Both the position numbers and the translations under genes were made by a program. Shown one piece after another: positions 1 through 13,294 of a stretch of 64,000 nt of DNA. The stretch's first letter is position 1. The number at the start of each line of letters is the position of its first letter. The DNA is from Yinghuangia seranimata (lineage in GTDB: Bacteria; Actinomycetota; Actinomycetes; Streptomycetales; Streptomycetaceae). Where the stretch lies: NCBI RefSeq assembly GCF_029953285.1, contig NZ_JASAOI010000034.1, forward strand, positions 56,981 to 120,980, given 5' to 3'. The notes beneath the pieces are model-generated. The model had not been told where the DNA came from, did not search any database, and saw nothing but the letters and a program-made list of their open reading frames with translations.

Positions 1-737
1 GGCCCGGTCGACGCCAGGATGTCCGCCAGGTGCATGACCCGAACGCCCGCGTGCTGCCGTGACATCACACCCCCGATGTGCATCAGGCACGAGTTGTCGC
101 CCGCACACAGCACCTGCGCACCGCTCTCCAGCACCGCCGCGGCCTTGTCCCGCCCCATCGCCGCCGACGTCTCCGCGTTCTTGACCGCGAACGTGCCGCC
201 GAACCCGCAGCACTCGTCCGCCCGCGGCAGCGCCACCAGACGCAGCCCGCGCACCGCCCGCAGCAGCCGCAGCGGCCGGTCGCCGACCCCCAGCGAACGC
301 AGCGAGTGGCACGTCGGGTGGTATGCGACCGTATGCGGGAAGGACGCCCCCACGTCCCTGACGCGCAGCACGTCGACCAGGAACTCGCTCAGCTCGTACA
401 CCCGCGGCGCCACCGCCCCGACCGCCTCGGCGAACCCGGCCGCCGTGGCCGGCGCCGCGCCCCCGACCAGCACCGGGTACTGCTCCCGCACCATCGCCGC
501 GCACGAGCCCGACGGGGTGACCACCGCGTCGTACGGCGCGAACGTTTCCACGAACGACCGCGCGATGCCGCGCGCCTCGTTGCGGTAGCCCGTGTTGAAG
601 TGCATCTGCCCGCAGCACGTCTGGGCGTACGGGAAGTCGACCTCGTGGCCCAGTCGGCGCAGCAGCCGGACGACCGACTTCCCGGTCTCGGGGAACATCG
701 TGTCGTTGAAGCACGTGATGAACAGGGCGATGCGCAC
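1..737 (-). CDS. lutA: (Fe-S)-binding protein, LutA/LldE lactate-utilisation subunit (3' end cut by window)
   Basis: Reading the minus strand from a GTG at 737 gives MRIALFITCFNDTMFPETGK, the typical N-terminus of LutA/LldE. This subunit of the cytoplasmic LutABC/LldEFG complex oxidises L-lactate to pyruvate. Two CCG motifs of the cysteine-rich domain are visible, TCCGQMHFNTGY near residue 39 and ECCGFGG near residue 174, each expected to bind an iron-sulfur cluster. The start is fixed by a strong ribosome site (GGAGGTGA) a few bases upstream. About 245 codons are inside the window, close to the full family length of about 240-250, so only the tail is missing. lutB and lutC would normally follow outside the window. 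Confidence 0.9.
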   Translation of the reverse strand, partial: MRIALFITCFNDTMFPETGKSVVRLLRRLGHEVDFPYAQTCCGQMHFNTGYRNEARGIARSFVETFAPYDAVVTPSGSCAAMVREQYPVLVGGAAPATAAGFAEAVGAVAPRVYELSEFLVDVLRVRDVGASFPHTVAYHPTCHSLRSLGVGDRPLRLLRAVRGLRLVALPRADECCGFGGTFAVKNAETSAAMGRDKAAAVLESGAQVLCAGDNSCLMHIGGVMSRQHAGVRVMHLADILASTG

Positions 738-851
738 GAGTCACCTCCGAGATCGACTTTAAGGGCGGACGCGCGACCCCGCCCGCCCGTCCGCCACCGT
801 CCGCGTCCGGGCCCGACCCTCCCGCTGCCCCGGACAGCGCGGTCCACGCCG

Positions 852-857
852 TAATGT
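852..857 (+). promoter_or_regulatory. Leaderless -10 box TAATGT
   Basis: TAATGT ends 7 nt before the ATG at 865 and no Shine-Dalgarno sequence is present. This is the actinobacterial leaderless arrangement, and it argues for ATG 865 rather than the in-frame GTG at 856. Confidence 0.55.
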
Positions 858-864
858 GCGGGCC

Positions 865-3671
<2,807 letters not shown>

Positions 3672-3675
<4 letters not shown>

Positions 3676-4604
3676 CCGCGGACGAGACACCTGGAGGCAC
3701 CGGCGCCGAGCGCAACGGCTCGGCGCCCGGCGGCAGTGCCGCGGTCGCCGTAGACACGGAATCCCACGCCCGCGCGCACGGATACCGGCCGCGCCACACC
3801 CTGCCGTTCCGCGTCGAGGCGCTGCGCCAGCTGCGCCGCCGACGCACGCTGATCATGCTCGGCCTGCTCGCGCTGCTGCCGTGGATCCTGGTCATCGCGT
3901 TCAAGGTCGGCGGCGACCCACGGCGCGACAACGTGCCCACCCTCGTCGACGTCGCCACCGGCAGCGCGCTCAACCTCACCGCGTTCGCGCTGTTCGTCTC
4001 CACCGGCTTCCTGCTGGTCGTCGCCGTCGCACTGTTCTGCGGCGACACCATCGCCAGCGAGGCGAGCTGGTCGTCGCTGCGCTACCTGCTGGCCGCGCCC
4101 GTGCCGCGCGCGCGACTGCTGCGCGTCAAGCTCGCCGTCTCGCTCGCCTACAGCGCGCTGGCGCTGATCGTGCTTCCGGGGATGGCACTCCTCGCAGGCA
4201 CCGTCGCGTTCGGCTGGGGACCGCTGGAGATCCCGATCGGGGGGACGCTCACCAGCGGCGAGGCACTGCGCCGCATGGCGGTCGTCGTCGCGTACGGCAT
4301 GGTCTCGCAACTGGTCGTCGCCGCCGTCGCGTTCTGGCTGTCGACGGTGACCGACGCACCGCTCGGCGCGGTCGGCGGCGCGGTCGGCCTGGTCGTCGTC
4401 TCCAACATCATCGACGCCGTCACCGCACTCGGATCATGGCGCGATCTGCTCCCCACACACTGGCAGTTCGCATGGATCGACGCCCTCCAGCAGGACGTGG
4501 AGTGGGACGGCATGGTCAAGGGCTCGGCGGTCTCGGTCGCCTACGCCCTCGTGTTCATCGCCCTGGCGTTCCGGCACTTCGAGCGCAAGGACATCGTCTC
4601 GTAG
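3672..4604 (+). CDS. ABC transporter permease partner of the hydrolase-ATPase fusion
   Basis: A 310-residue membrane protein whose ATG overlaps the upstream stop codon by 4 nt (ATGA), so the two are translationally coupled. A hydrophilic N-terminus of about 55 residues rich in Gly, Ala and His is followed by about six hydrophobic segments, beginning with LIMLGLLALLPWILVIAFKV. The architecture matches ABC-2 type exporter permeases (DrrB/NatB-like), which pair with DrrA-like ATPases. It presumably forms the pore driven by the C-terminal domain of the preceding fusion. A strong hairpin lies 45 bp after the stop. The transported compound cannot be read from the sequence. Confidence 0.87.
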
Positions 4605-4648
4605 CCGCGCCGAGCGCCGAGCGCCGAGCGCCGAGCGCCGGACGGCGC

Positions 4649-4682
4649 GACGCCGCCGTCGGTTCCGGCCGACGGCGGCGTC
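4649..4682. terminator. Perfect 14-bp hairpin between convergent genes
   Basis: Arms GACGCCGCCGTCGG and CCGACGGCGGCGTC flank loop TTCCGG. No T-run follows, as is usual for high-GC actinobacterial terminators. It can serve the permease gene and the convergent gene at 4707. A short direct repeat of GAGCGCC (four copies) precedes it. Confidence 0.75.
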
Positions 4683-4706
4683 TTCGCAGGGCTCGTACGA
4701 TGCGTG

Positions 4707-6359
4707 TCAGCTACAGCTGATCTGCGGGTTCGCCCAGTCGGCGTGGTCCCACCCGCTGCCGTCGCCGCCGTCGGTGACCACCAGGCGCAGCGTGGTTCCG
4801 TCGGTGAGGTCGGCGGTCAGATGCTTGACGGGGGACTTCCCGGTGACCACACCGCTGTCGGCGACCTTGGTCTTGTCGCGGTAGATCTTGAAGTCGACCG
4901 AGCCGCCGCCGCGGGTCTCGTCGTCCACACCGACGTCGACGGTGAGGGTCTTGCAGGTGCGGCCCAGGTTGTACTCGACGGTGCTGGCCGCGTGGGTGCC
5001 GATGCCCTGGGCGTATGCGGCGCCCCGGATCGACATCGGGTGGCCGTCACCGGCGCCCCGTTCGCCGTTGCTCGTGTTCCGCTCCACCGGGCCCCAGCCG
5101 CCCGTGGCGCGGTTCCACGACAGGCTGGTGAGCGGCACGGTGCGGTTCGTGGGCTTGCCGGGCGGGGGCGTGGGGACCGGCGTGGGGGTAGGTCCGGGCG
5201 TGGGCGCGGTGGAGGTGCCCGAGGGCGGGAGCGTCCACTTCTGTGCGGGCGTGCCCGCGCAGGTCTCGGTGGTCGGCCGTCCGTCGGCTCCGACCGTCAG
5301 GCACCGTCCGGACTGGCGGTTCTTGAGCGTCTGGGTGGCCGCGTCGTACGTCCAGAGCTTGGCCGGGGTGCCGACCCGCCCTTCGGGAGCGGCACCTTGG
5401 CAGGCCTGGCTGATGACGGCGTCGCCCTGGACGGCCAGACACGAGTCCCACCTCAGCCGCAGCGTCCCGTCCGCCGCGTACACCCAGGCCTGCGCACGGG
5501 CGTCGGAACAGTCGGCCGTTTCCACGGCCGGATCGGCGGGCGCACTCAGGCACTTCTGGCCGTTGTTGCGGACCGGGCCGCGTGTGGTGTTGCCTATGGC
5601 GCCGCGCTGAACGCTGTTGTCCGGCGTCACGTCGATCTTCGCCCGGCAGTCGCCGTCGCTGGCCTTCACGTCGTCGATCTTGGCCACGACCGAGCCGCCG
5701 TTTCCGCGCGGTACGCCGAAGGCGACCGCGGCGGCGGGCTGGTTGAAGCAGTTGGAGGCCGATGAGCTCCACTCGAAGTACTCGGTCCAGTCGATCAAGC
5801 CGCTCGGCGAAATGCCGGTGGCCCCACCCGACTTGATGCTGCCCACGGTGACGCTCGTGTGGGTCGTGTCGTCGGTCACCGTGGCGGCGAACCAACCGGG
5901 GTCGCCGGCGGGGGCGATGGTGAACTTGTAGGTGTGGCCCGCCTGCCAGTCCAGGAGCGCGAAGCAGTGCTGGCCGTCACCCTCGCCGCCGAACGGCTCG
6001 CAGACGCTGGTCGGCCCCGGCTTGGACTCCGTGGCGTCCCAGACCGAGTACAGGAACCGGCGCTTGTCGCCGCCGTTGCTCTGCATGCCGAAGTAGCCGC
6101 CGTGCTGGTTGTCGAAGCTGAACTGGTGGCTCCAGAAGATGTTGGCCGTGTACCCCGGGTCCAGCTGCGGGGTCGACGTCCAGGTGACGTCGTGCAGCGC
6201 GGGCGTGCCCGAGGGGAACGAATAGTACGTGTACGAGTTCGGGGTGGGGCCCGCCATGGCGGTGGAGCTGAGCATGTAGGTGACACCGGCCGCGATCAGG
6301 CCGAGGGATGCGGTGGCACCGACGATGCTGCGCCGTTTGGTCAGACGGTGGTTGCCCAC
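4707..6359 (-). CDS. Secreted DUF3472-like, ricin-lectin and NPCBM multidomain protein
   Basis: A 550-residue exported protein, GTG start. The signal peptide spans about residues 1-36, ending near SSTAMAGPT. Residues about 40-235 have the YYSFPSG...LHDVTW...GYFGMQSNG pattern seen in DUF3472-type proteins. Residues about 255-375 form a ricin-type beta-trefoil with QxW-like repeats (AQKWTL). A Pro/Thr linker (about 380-400) leads to a C-terminal NPCBM domain (IGTHAASTVEYNLG, VDVGVDDET), a carbohydrate-binding module. The protein probably binds or modifies extracellular glycans; no catalytic residue can be assigned. It is divergent from the SGNH hydrolase at 6627, which also carries ricin repeats. 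The DUF3472 assignment is the least certain part. Confidence 0.82.
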   Translation of the reverse strand: MGNHRLTKRRSIVGATASLGLIAAGVTYMLSSTAMAGPTPNSYTYYSFPSGTPALHDVTWTSTPQLDPGYTANIFWSHQFSFDNQHGGYFGMQSNGGDKRRFLYSVWDATESKPGPTSVCEPFGGEGDGQHCFALLDWQAGHTYKFTIAPAGDPGWFAATVTDDTTHTSVTVGSIKSGGATGISPSGLIDWTEYFEWSSSASNCFNQPAAAVAFGVPRGNGGSVVAKIDDVKASDGDCRAKIDVTPDNSVQRGAIGNTTRGPVRNNGQKCLSAPADPAVETADCSDARAQAWVYAADGTLRLRWDSCLAVQGDAVISQACQGAAPEGRVGTPAKLWTYDAATQTLKNRQSGRCLTVGADGRPTTETCAGTPAQKWTLPPSGTSTAPTPGPTPTPVPTPPPGKPTNRTVPLTSLSWNRATGGWGPVERNTSNGERGAGDGHPMSIRGAAYAQGIGTHAASTVEYNLGRTCKTLTVDVGVDDETRGGGSVDFKIYRDKTKVADSGVVTGKSPVKHLTADLTDGTTLRLVVTDGGDGSGWDHADWANPQISCS

Positions 6360-6626
6360 TGAGCACGCTCTTTCGGGTTTACGGACAGCGGAGTTCGAGC
6401 CGCAGTCAACGCCGTTGTGGTGCTGCGAACGCTAGGGGTCCGAGGGCGCAAGATCACGGGCTGTCGGCACACTGGCCGGCCGGTTGACCATCCCTTAAGC
6501 GATCGCTCAGAGGGGGTTAACGCCGAACCCGTGTTCACTTTTTCACTACCCGCAGGTAAGTTGCGCTCGCACGTGTTCCTGTAACCCCCGGTAAGCCCCA
6601 TCCAGGCGCGATGAAGGCGAGGGAAC
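6360..6626. promoter_or_regulatory. Divergent promoter region between two secreted lectin proteins
   Basis: This 267-bp stretch holds no gene. It contains a perfect 10-bp palindrome AGCGATCGCT (6498-6507) next to CTTAAG, a TTGACC hexamer (6484-6489) and an AT-rich patch near 6535-6545. These are candidate control elements for both flanking genes. No individual promoter was assigned with confidence. Confidence 0.4.
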
Positions 6627-8600
6627 ATGTCTCCACCGATCCGTCCTCTGCACCGCATGGTCGGCGCGTTCGCGGCGATGCTGCTCGCGGCCGGCGGGCT
6701 CGGCGCGCTGACGGCCGGCACGGCGCACGCGGCGGCCACGCCCGCACCGCTGCGCGCCGACCTCGAGGCCATCCGCGCGGCCGAGGCGCAGCAGCTGTAC
6801 GGCGACCCGGCGATCAAGCCGGTCGACCAGCGCAAGACGTCGATCATCTCGCTCGGCGACAGCGAGATCTCCGGCGAGGGCGTCGGCACGTACGAGTCCC
6901 CCACCGACGGCCCCGACAACTGGTGCCACCGCTCACCGCAGTCGGCGATCCACCGCACCGGCATCCCCGTCGACCTGACCTACAACGTCGCCTGCTCCGG
7001 CGGCAGTTCGGTCAACATCGTGATCGGCGGCAGCAAGCAGTACCCGGACGAGCTGGTGCAGTCCGACAGCCTCGCGATCAAGGCCCGCAACACGAAGCTC
7101 AAGATGATCTGGCTGGGCGTCGGCGCCAACGACGACCTGCAGTTCGGCCCGACCATCACGGACTGCGTCAAGCGCCGCATCTTCTTCCAGGGCGAGTGCT
7201 ACCAGACGTACGAGCCGCAGTGGCCCGGCCGCATCGCGAACCTGCAGCCCAAGGTCGAGCACGTCATCCGCGACCTCAAGACCGTCATGGCGGACGCGGG
7301 CTACGCGCCCGGCGACTACAAGCTCGTCGTGATGGGCTACCCGTCGCCGATGAGCCCCGACGTCGAGGACAACCCGGACTTCCCGGGCTGGTACGGCGGC
7401 GGCTGCCTCGGCTACCTGCGCGACCAGGCGTGGGGCCGCAACGAGGCCGTCCCGATGTTCGCCGAGGCCGAACGCCGCGCCGCCGCGAACACCGGCGCGA
7501 TCTTCCTCGACAACAGCCGGCTGTTCCACGGCCACGAGGTGTGCACCGACAACACGTGGGCACGCGGCCTCTACTTCGCCAACGCCAACATCTTCGACGA
7601 GAACACCACCCGGCAGTCCTTCCACCCGAACGACCGCGGGCACGGCGCGTTCGCCTCGTGCCTGACGCAGCTGTACAACACGAACTACCAGGTGGCCAGT
7701 TGCGCCGACCCGGCGAGCACCGGCGCGGCCGTGCTCACCGAGGGCGTGAAGGACTTCCAGCAGCTGCGCAACGAGGGCACCGGGCTGTGCGCCGACTCGT
7801 TCGGCTACTCGTCGCGCAACAGCACCCCGCTCGACCTGTGGCTGTGCCAGGGCGGTCGGAACCAGGGCTTCTGGTACGACGCGGCCTACCAGTCCGTGCA
7901 CATCGAGCTCAGCCACGACCGGTGCCTGGACGTCACCGGCGCGAACTACACGTCCGGGACGCAGCTGATCGTCTACAACTGCCAGGGCCAGGCGAACCAG
8001 CGCTTCGTCCTGACCGGCGGGACGATCCGCCCGGCGAGCGCGCAGTCCCTGTGCGTCGCCCCGGCCGGGAGCGACGCCGCCATCGGTGCCAGGCTCGTGC
8101 TCGCGGCCTGCGACGGCTCGGCGAACCAGCGGTTCACCTCCGAGCCGCACGCCGCCGCCGTGTTCACCGAGCTCAAGGCCGGCAACACCGGCAAGTGCCT
8201 GGACATCAACGGCGGTTCGATGAGTAACGGGACCAATGTGCTGGCCTGGGACTGCACCGGCAACACCAACCAGAAGTGGTACCGGGACGCGGCGACGGGG
8301 CAGATCCACAGCCTCAAGGACCCGACGTTCTGCCTCGACAACAGGGGCAGCACGACGGCCGGCGCCGGGCTCGGGATCTGGGCCTGCAAGGAGGGCACCG
8401 GCGCGGTCCGCGACAACCTGCGGTTCGACGTGGTCGGCGGGGCGATCGTCAGCCGTGTGTCGGGGCTGCGGGTCACCGCGCCGACGTCCGGGACCGGCAA
8501 CGTGACCCAGACCGCCGCGAACGGCTCGGCGGCCCAGGTCTGGAACGCGGGGGCGAGTGCGCCGCTGACGTTCAGCCCGATCCCGTACGACGCGTACTGA
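6627..8600 (+). CDS. Secreted SGNH/GDSL hydrolase with C-terminal ricin B lectin repeats
   Basis: A 657-residue exported enzyme. The signal peptide ends at about residue 37 (TAHAAA). The GDS nucleophile block is ISLGDSEISGEG near residue 77, the Asn block is GVGANDD near 167, and the His-containing block V is SFHPNDRGHGAFA near 333, so the SGNH catalytic set appears complete. Residues about 365-500 and 510-645 are two ricin-type beta-trefoil lectins with repeated NQRF, NQKW and NQGFW signatures. It likely removes acyl or ester groups from an extracellular polysaccharide or lipid. The start has a purine-rich ribosome site (GAGGGA). It is divergent from another ricin-lectin protein. Confidence 0.92.
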   Translation: MSPPIRPLHRMVGAFAAMLLAAGGLGALTAGTAHAAATPAPLRADLEAIRAAEAQQLYGDPAIKPVDQRKTSIISLGDSEISGEGVGTYESPTDGPDNWCHRSPQSAIHRTGIPVDLTYNVACSGGSSVNIVIGGSKQYPDELVQSDSLAIKARNTKLKMIWLGVGANDDLQFGPTITDCVKRRIFFQGECYQTYEPQWPGRIANLQPKVEHVIRDLKTVMADAGYAPGDYKLVVMGYPSPMSPDVEDNPDFPGWYGGGCLGYLRDQAWGRNEAVPMFAEAERRAAANTGAIFLDNSRLFHGHEVCTDNTWARGLYFANANIFDENTTRQSFHPNDRGHGAFASCLTQLYNTNYQVASCADPASTGAAVLTEGVKDFQQLRNEGTGLCADSFGYSSRNSTPLDLWLCQGGRNQGFWYDAAYQSVHIELSHDRCLDVTGANYTSGTQLIVYNCQGQANQRFVLTGGTIRPASAQSLCVAPAGSDAAIGARLVLAACDGSANQRFTSEPHAAAVFTELKAGNTGKCLDINGGSMSNGTNVLAWDCTGNTNQKWYRDAATGQIHSLKDPTFCLDNRGSTTAGAGLGIWACKEGTGAVRDNLRFDVVGGAIVSRVSGLRVTAPTSGTGNVTQTAANGSAAQVWNAGASAPLTFSPIPYDAY

Positions 8601-8614
8601 CAGACCGTGAACGA

Positions 8615-8650
8615 CCGAGGCCCGGCTCCCTCGCGGGGGCCGGGCCTCGG
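8615..8650. terminator. Bidirectional hairpin between SGNH hydrolase and fumarase genes
   Basis: Arms CCGAGGCCCGGC and GCCGGGCCTCGG (12 bp, perfect) flank a 12-nt loop. It sits between two convergent genes, so it probably terminates both. Confidence 0.75.
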
Positions 8651-8660
8651 TGCGAAGTCC

Positions 8661-10319
<1,659 letters not shown>

Positions 10320-10396
10320 GGCCATCCTCGGTCAGCGGTATGAGAGCGGCTTCCAGGTTAGAACGCCCGGGGCCCTGCTCCGGTGTGAGGTCGGGC

Positions 10397-12184
10397 TCAG
10401 TTACGGACGGTGACGCGGATGGTCGCGGTCGAGTACCGGCCGTCCCGGTCGCGCACGGTGTAGCTGAAGGTGTCCGTGCCGGTGCCCCACGGCGTCCAGG
10501 TGCGGTACGTGCACGCGCCGGAGGACTTGTCGCACCAGATGTTGCCGTACAGACCGAGGGCGAGCGGCGAGCCGACGACGTAGAGGCCGGAGCCGGTGTC
10601 GTTGGCGAGCAGGTTGAACGACACCTGGCCGCCCGCGGTGACCGTGACCCGGTCGTCGACGGCGGCCGCGGGGCGCGGCGGGGCGACGGCGCTCGACGGG
10701 GGAGCGGTGGTCGGCTTCGCCGGCGGCGGGGTCGTGCCGGGCGCGGTGGTGGTGGGCCTGGTGGTGGTCGGCGGGGCGGGCGGCTGCGGCGCGGTGGTGG
10801 CCGGGGCCCGCGGGGTGGTCGGGGCGCCGGTCACGGGGGCGCCGGTCGCGGGGGTGTCGGTGGGCGGCGCGGGCGGCTTGCGGTCGTTCGGGGGCGCGGC
10901 CGAGGTGCCCGGTGGGGTCGGGGCGGCGGTCGTCGGGTCCGGGGACGAGGGCGCGGCACCGGCGGGCGCCTCGGGTATCCGGGACGGCGCGGGCTCGGCG
11001 ACCAGGTCGGCCCGGTCCTGCGCCAGCGGTGTCGTCGTAGTCGGCGTGCCGCCGGTCATGACGAGGGCGAGGGCGATCCCGGCGGCGACGGCGGAGGCGA
11101 TCCCGCCCCCGACGAAGGCGTTGCGCGCGGTGGTCGAGCCGGTCTTGCCGGCGACGCGGGCGGCACCGGACACGGGGGCAGGGGTCGCGGACGCCGTACC
11201 GGAGCCGGACGCCGCCGCGGTGCCGGTGCCGCTCCCGCCCGAGCCTGCGGCTGTACCCGCCGCCGTGCCTGTCCCTACCGTGCCCGTCCCGGCAGCGCCC
11301 GCCCCGGCAGCGGTGGCCGTACCCGCGACGAGCTCCAGGAGCGGTACGGCCGCCGCCGAGGCGCCCAGCACCGCCGGGAGCAGCAGCACGCGCAAGTGGG
11401 CGTTGGTGGCGGTGAGTTCGGCGTAGACGCGGGTGCAGCCGCCGCAGTCCGCGAGGTGGTTGTCGACGGCGCGGCGGTCCCGGATCCGCAGGGTGCCGCG
11501 CACGTAGCCGCCGAGCCGGTCGCCGTAGTCGCGGCAGTGCTCGGGGAGCCGGCCGACGTGGGCGCGCAGGAACGCCTCGCTGAGGCCCTCGCGGGCCCGG
11601 ACGGCGAGCTGCGAGACGGCGTTGGGCGTGATGCCGAGCAGCCGGGCGATGTGCCGCGGCTTCTCGCCCTCGACCTCGGTGTGCCACAGCACGGCCTGCC
11701 AGCGGTCGGGGAGCGACCCGAAGGCCTGCTGGACGAGCATCAGGTCGGGCAGGGCGTCGGCGGGGGAGTCCTGGGCGGGGCCGCCCGCTTTGTCGAGGTC
11801 GGCGGCGTCGCCGGTCAGGACGACGCCGCTGCGGGCCTTGGCGCGGTCGGCGTGGCCGTTGCGGATGGTGGTGCACAGGTAGGCGCGGAACGACTCGCGC
11901 GGGCCGCCGCCGCGCCGCAGCTGGGCGAGGACCTCGACGAACGCGTCGGAGACCAGGTCCTCGGCGGCGTCCGCATCCGACTCGACGCGGCGCGCGTGGC
12001 GCAGCGCGGCGGCGTGGTGGCGCTGGTGCAGGGCGGCGAACGCGGCCTCGGCGTCGGGGCCGCCGGCCCGGACCCGTTCGGTCAGCTCGGGGTCGGAGGC
12101 GGAGTCGAACTCGGAGACGAAGGCGGTGTCGAAGTCGATTCCGCGCGGCTCGTCGGCGGTTGTGCGCCCCGTGTCCCCGTCCAT
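10397..12184 (-). CDS. ECF-like sigma factor fused to zinc-finger anti-sigma region, membrane segment and surface Ig-like domain
   Basis: About 595 residues. Residues about 45-110 are sigma-70 region 2 (AAEDLVSDAFVEVLAQLR) and about 145-205 region 4 (LGITPNAVSQLAVRAREGL). Next comes a zf-HC2-like finger, HLADCGGC near residue 243, as found in anti-sigma factors. A Gly/Ala/Thr region, a transmembrane helix (about 355-375), a long Pro/Thr linker (about 385-505) and a cadherin/Ig-like C-terminal domain (FNLLANDTGSGLY...DTFSYTVRDRDGR) follow. The layout suggests a membrane-tethered sigma factor with its own inhibitor and an extracytoplasmic sensor. The start is uncertain: ATGs at 12214, 12202 and 12184 are in frame. 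It lies 35 bp behind the DMT transporter gene. Some ECF groups with long C-terminal extensions are known. Confidence 0.85.
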   Translation of the reverse strand: MDGDTGRTTADEPRGIDFDTAFVSEFDSASDPELTERVRAGGPDAEAAFAALHQRHHAAALRHARRVESDADAAEDLVSDAFVEVLAQLRRGGGPRESFRAYLCTTIRNGHADRAKARSGVVLTGDAADLDKAGGPAQDSPADALPDLMLVQQAFGSLPDRWQAVLWHTEVEGEKPRHIARLLGITPNAVSQLAVRAREGLSEAFLRAHVGRLPEHCRDYGDRLGGYVRGTLRIRDRRAVDNHLADCGGCTRVYAELTATNAHLRVLLLPAVLGASAAAVPLLELVAGTATAAGAGAAGTGTVGTGTAAGTAAGSGGSGTGTAAASGSGTASATPAPVSGAARVAGKTGSTTARNAFVGGGIASAVAAGIALALVMTGGTPTTTTPLAQDRADLVAEPAPSRIPEAPAGAAPSSPDPTTAAPTPPGTSAAPPNDRKPPAPPTDTPATGAPVTGAPTTPRAPATTAPQPPAPPTTTRPTTTAPGTTPPPAKPTTAPPSSAVAPPRPAAAVDDRVTVTAGGQVSFNLLANDTGSGLYVVGSPLALGLYGNIWCDKSSGACTYRTWTPWGTGTDTFSYTVRDRDGRYSTATIRVTVRN

Positions 12185-12219
12185 GGCGGGACAGCTTGCC
12201 ATGGCCGGGAACATCCGTT

Positions 12220-13224
12220 CTACGGGGCGACGGCATCGGTTTCCGGCCGTGCCCGCCGCGCCGCGGGCACGGCGGGTCGGGCTGTGTCCCGTGCGGGCGT
12301 GGGCACGGGGTGCGGAACGGCCTCGACGGGTGCCGGTTCGGCGGGTCGGCCGCCGGTCGTACGCATGCCGACCACCACGCCGAGCCCCACGACCGCGCTG
12401 CCCGCCAGCTGTCCGGCCCGCAGGTCGCCGGCCCCGAACAGCGGTGCGGTGACGGCCGCCGCGATCGGCACCAGCCCGGCGAACAGGCCCGCGCGCTCGG
12501 GGCCGAGCCGCTCCAGCGCGGTGTACCAGAGGATGAACGCGAGGACCGTCATGACGGCCGCCATGTAGCCGAGTGCCGCGGCCTCCTCGGCGGTCGGCGT
12601 CCGCAGGATGCCGGAGCCGTCCATCAGCCAGCCGGTGAGCAGCGACTGCGGTACGGCGAGCGCCGTCGCGTACGTGGCGACCCGCATCGGCCCGAGCCCG
12701 GGCAGCAGCGGCACCGCGAGCAGCGAGAACGCCAGCTCGCAGACCAGGACGCCGAGCGCGAGCACCAGCCCCAGCGGGGTCGCGCTGCCGAAGCCCTCGA
12801 CGAGCACGGCCCCCGCGACGACCAGCACCGATCCGACGACGATGCGCGCGCCGGGGCGCCGTTTGGCGAGCAGCGGCCCGAGCGTGGCGAGGATCACGGG
12901 AGCGCAGCCGAGGATGCTCCCGATGGTCGCGGGGTCCGCGTGGTCGAGCGAGTGGACCAGAAGCTGGTTGAAAAGCGTCTGACCCATGAGGGCGAGGAGG
13001 AAGAGGAGCGCGAACGCGCGGACGCCGACCCGGACATGCCGGATGCCGCGCAGCCGCATGAGGAGGAGCAGGGCGGCCCCGCCCGCCGCGTACCGCACCG
13101 CCTGGCCGCCGCCGACGGGGTAGTCGACGAGGACCGCGGACACGCCGGCGGACGCGCCGATCAGGATCTGGGAGAGCGCTGCAAACGTCGCGCCGACGGA
13201 CGGCGCCTGACCCGATGGCCTCAT
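12220..13224 (-). CDS. EamA (DMT) family transporter
   Basis: A 334-residue integral membrane protein with ten predicted helices in two EamA repeats, typical of the drug/metabolite transporter superfamily. Typical segments are LVLALGVLVCELAFSLLAVPLL and ALGYMAAVMTVLAFILWYTAL. The C-terminal 50 residues are hydrophilic and Pro/Ala-rich. It is divergent from a MocR regulator at 13295, a pairing common for MocR proteins and their transporter targets, so export or uptake of an amino-acid-like or vitamin B6-related compound is plausible but unproven. The ATG at 13224 has no ribosome site; a TAACGT box ends 8 nt before it. Confidence 0.88.
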   Translation of the reverse strand: MRPSGQAPSVGATFAALSQILIGASAGVSAVLVDYPVGGGQAVRYAAGGAALLLLMRLRGIRHVRVGVRAFALLFLLALMGQTLFNQLLVHSLDHADPATIGSILGCAPVILATLGPLLAKRRPGARIVVGSVLVVAGAVLVEGFGSATPLGLVLALGVLVCELAFSLLAVPLLPGLGPMRVATYATALAVPQSLLTGWLMDGSGILRTPTAEEAAALGYMAAVMTVLAFILWYTALERLGPERAGLFAGLVPIAAAVTAPLFGAGDLRAGQLAGSAVVGLGVVVGMRTTGGRPAEPAPVEAVPHPVPTPARDTARPAVPAARRARPETDAVAP

Positions 13225-13270
13225 AACGCGTTACGTTAAGGAGCAGGTGGATCGGAACACAGAACCACCT
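13224..13270. promoter_or_regulatory. Divergent DMT/mocR control region with palindromes
   Basis: The region contains the perfect palindrome TAACGCGTTA (13224-13233), which overlaps the DMT start codon. It also holds the minus-strand box TAACGT (13233-13238) and the inverted pair AGGTGG (13245-13250) / CCACCT (13265-13270). A further ACCACTT sits directly before the mocR start, giving direct repeats ACCACCT/ACCACTT. Such repeats are candidate MocR operators. Confidence 0.5.
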
Positions 13271-13294
13271 ATGCCGATTGGGAGGGGACCACTT

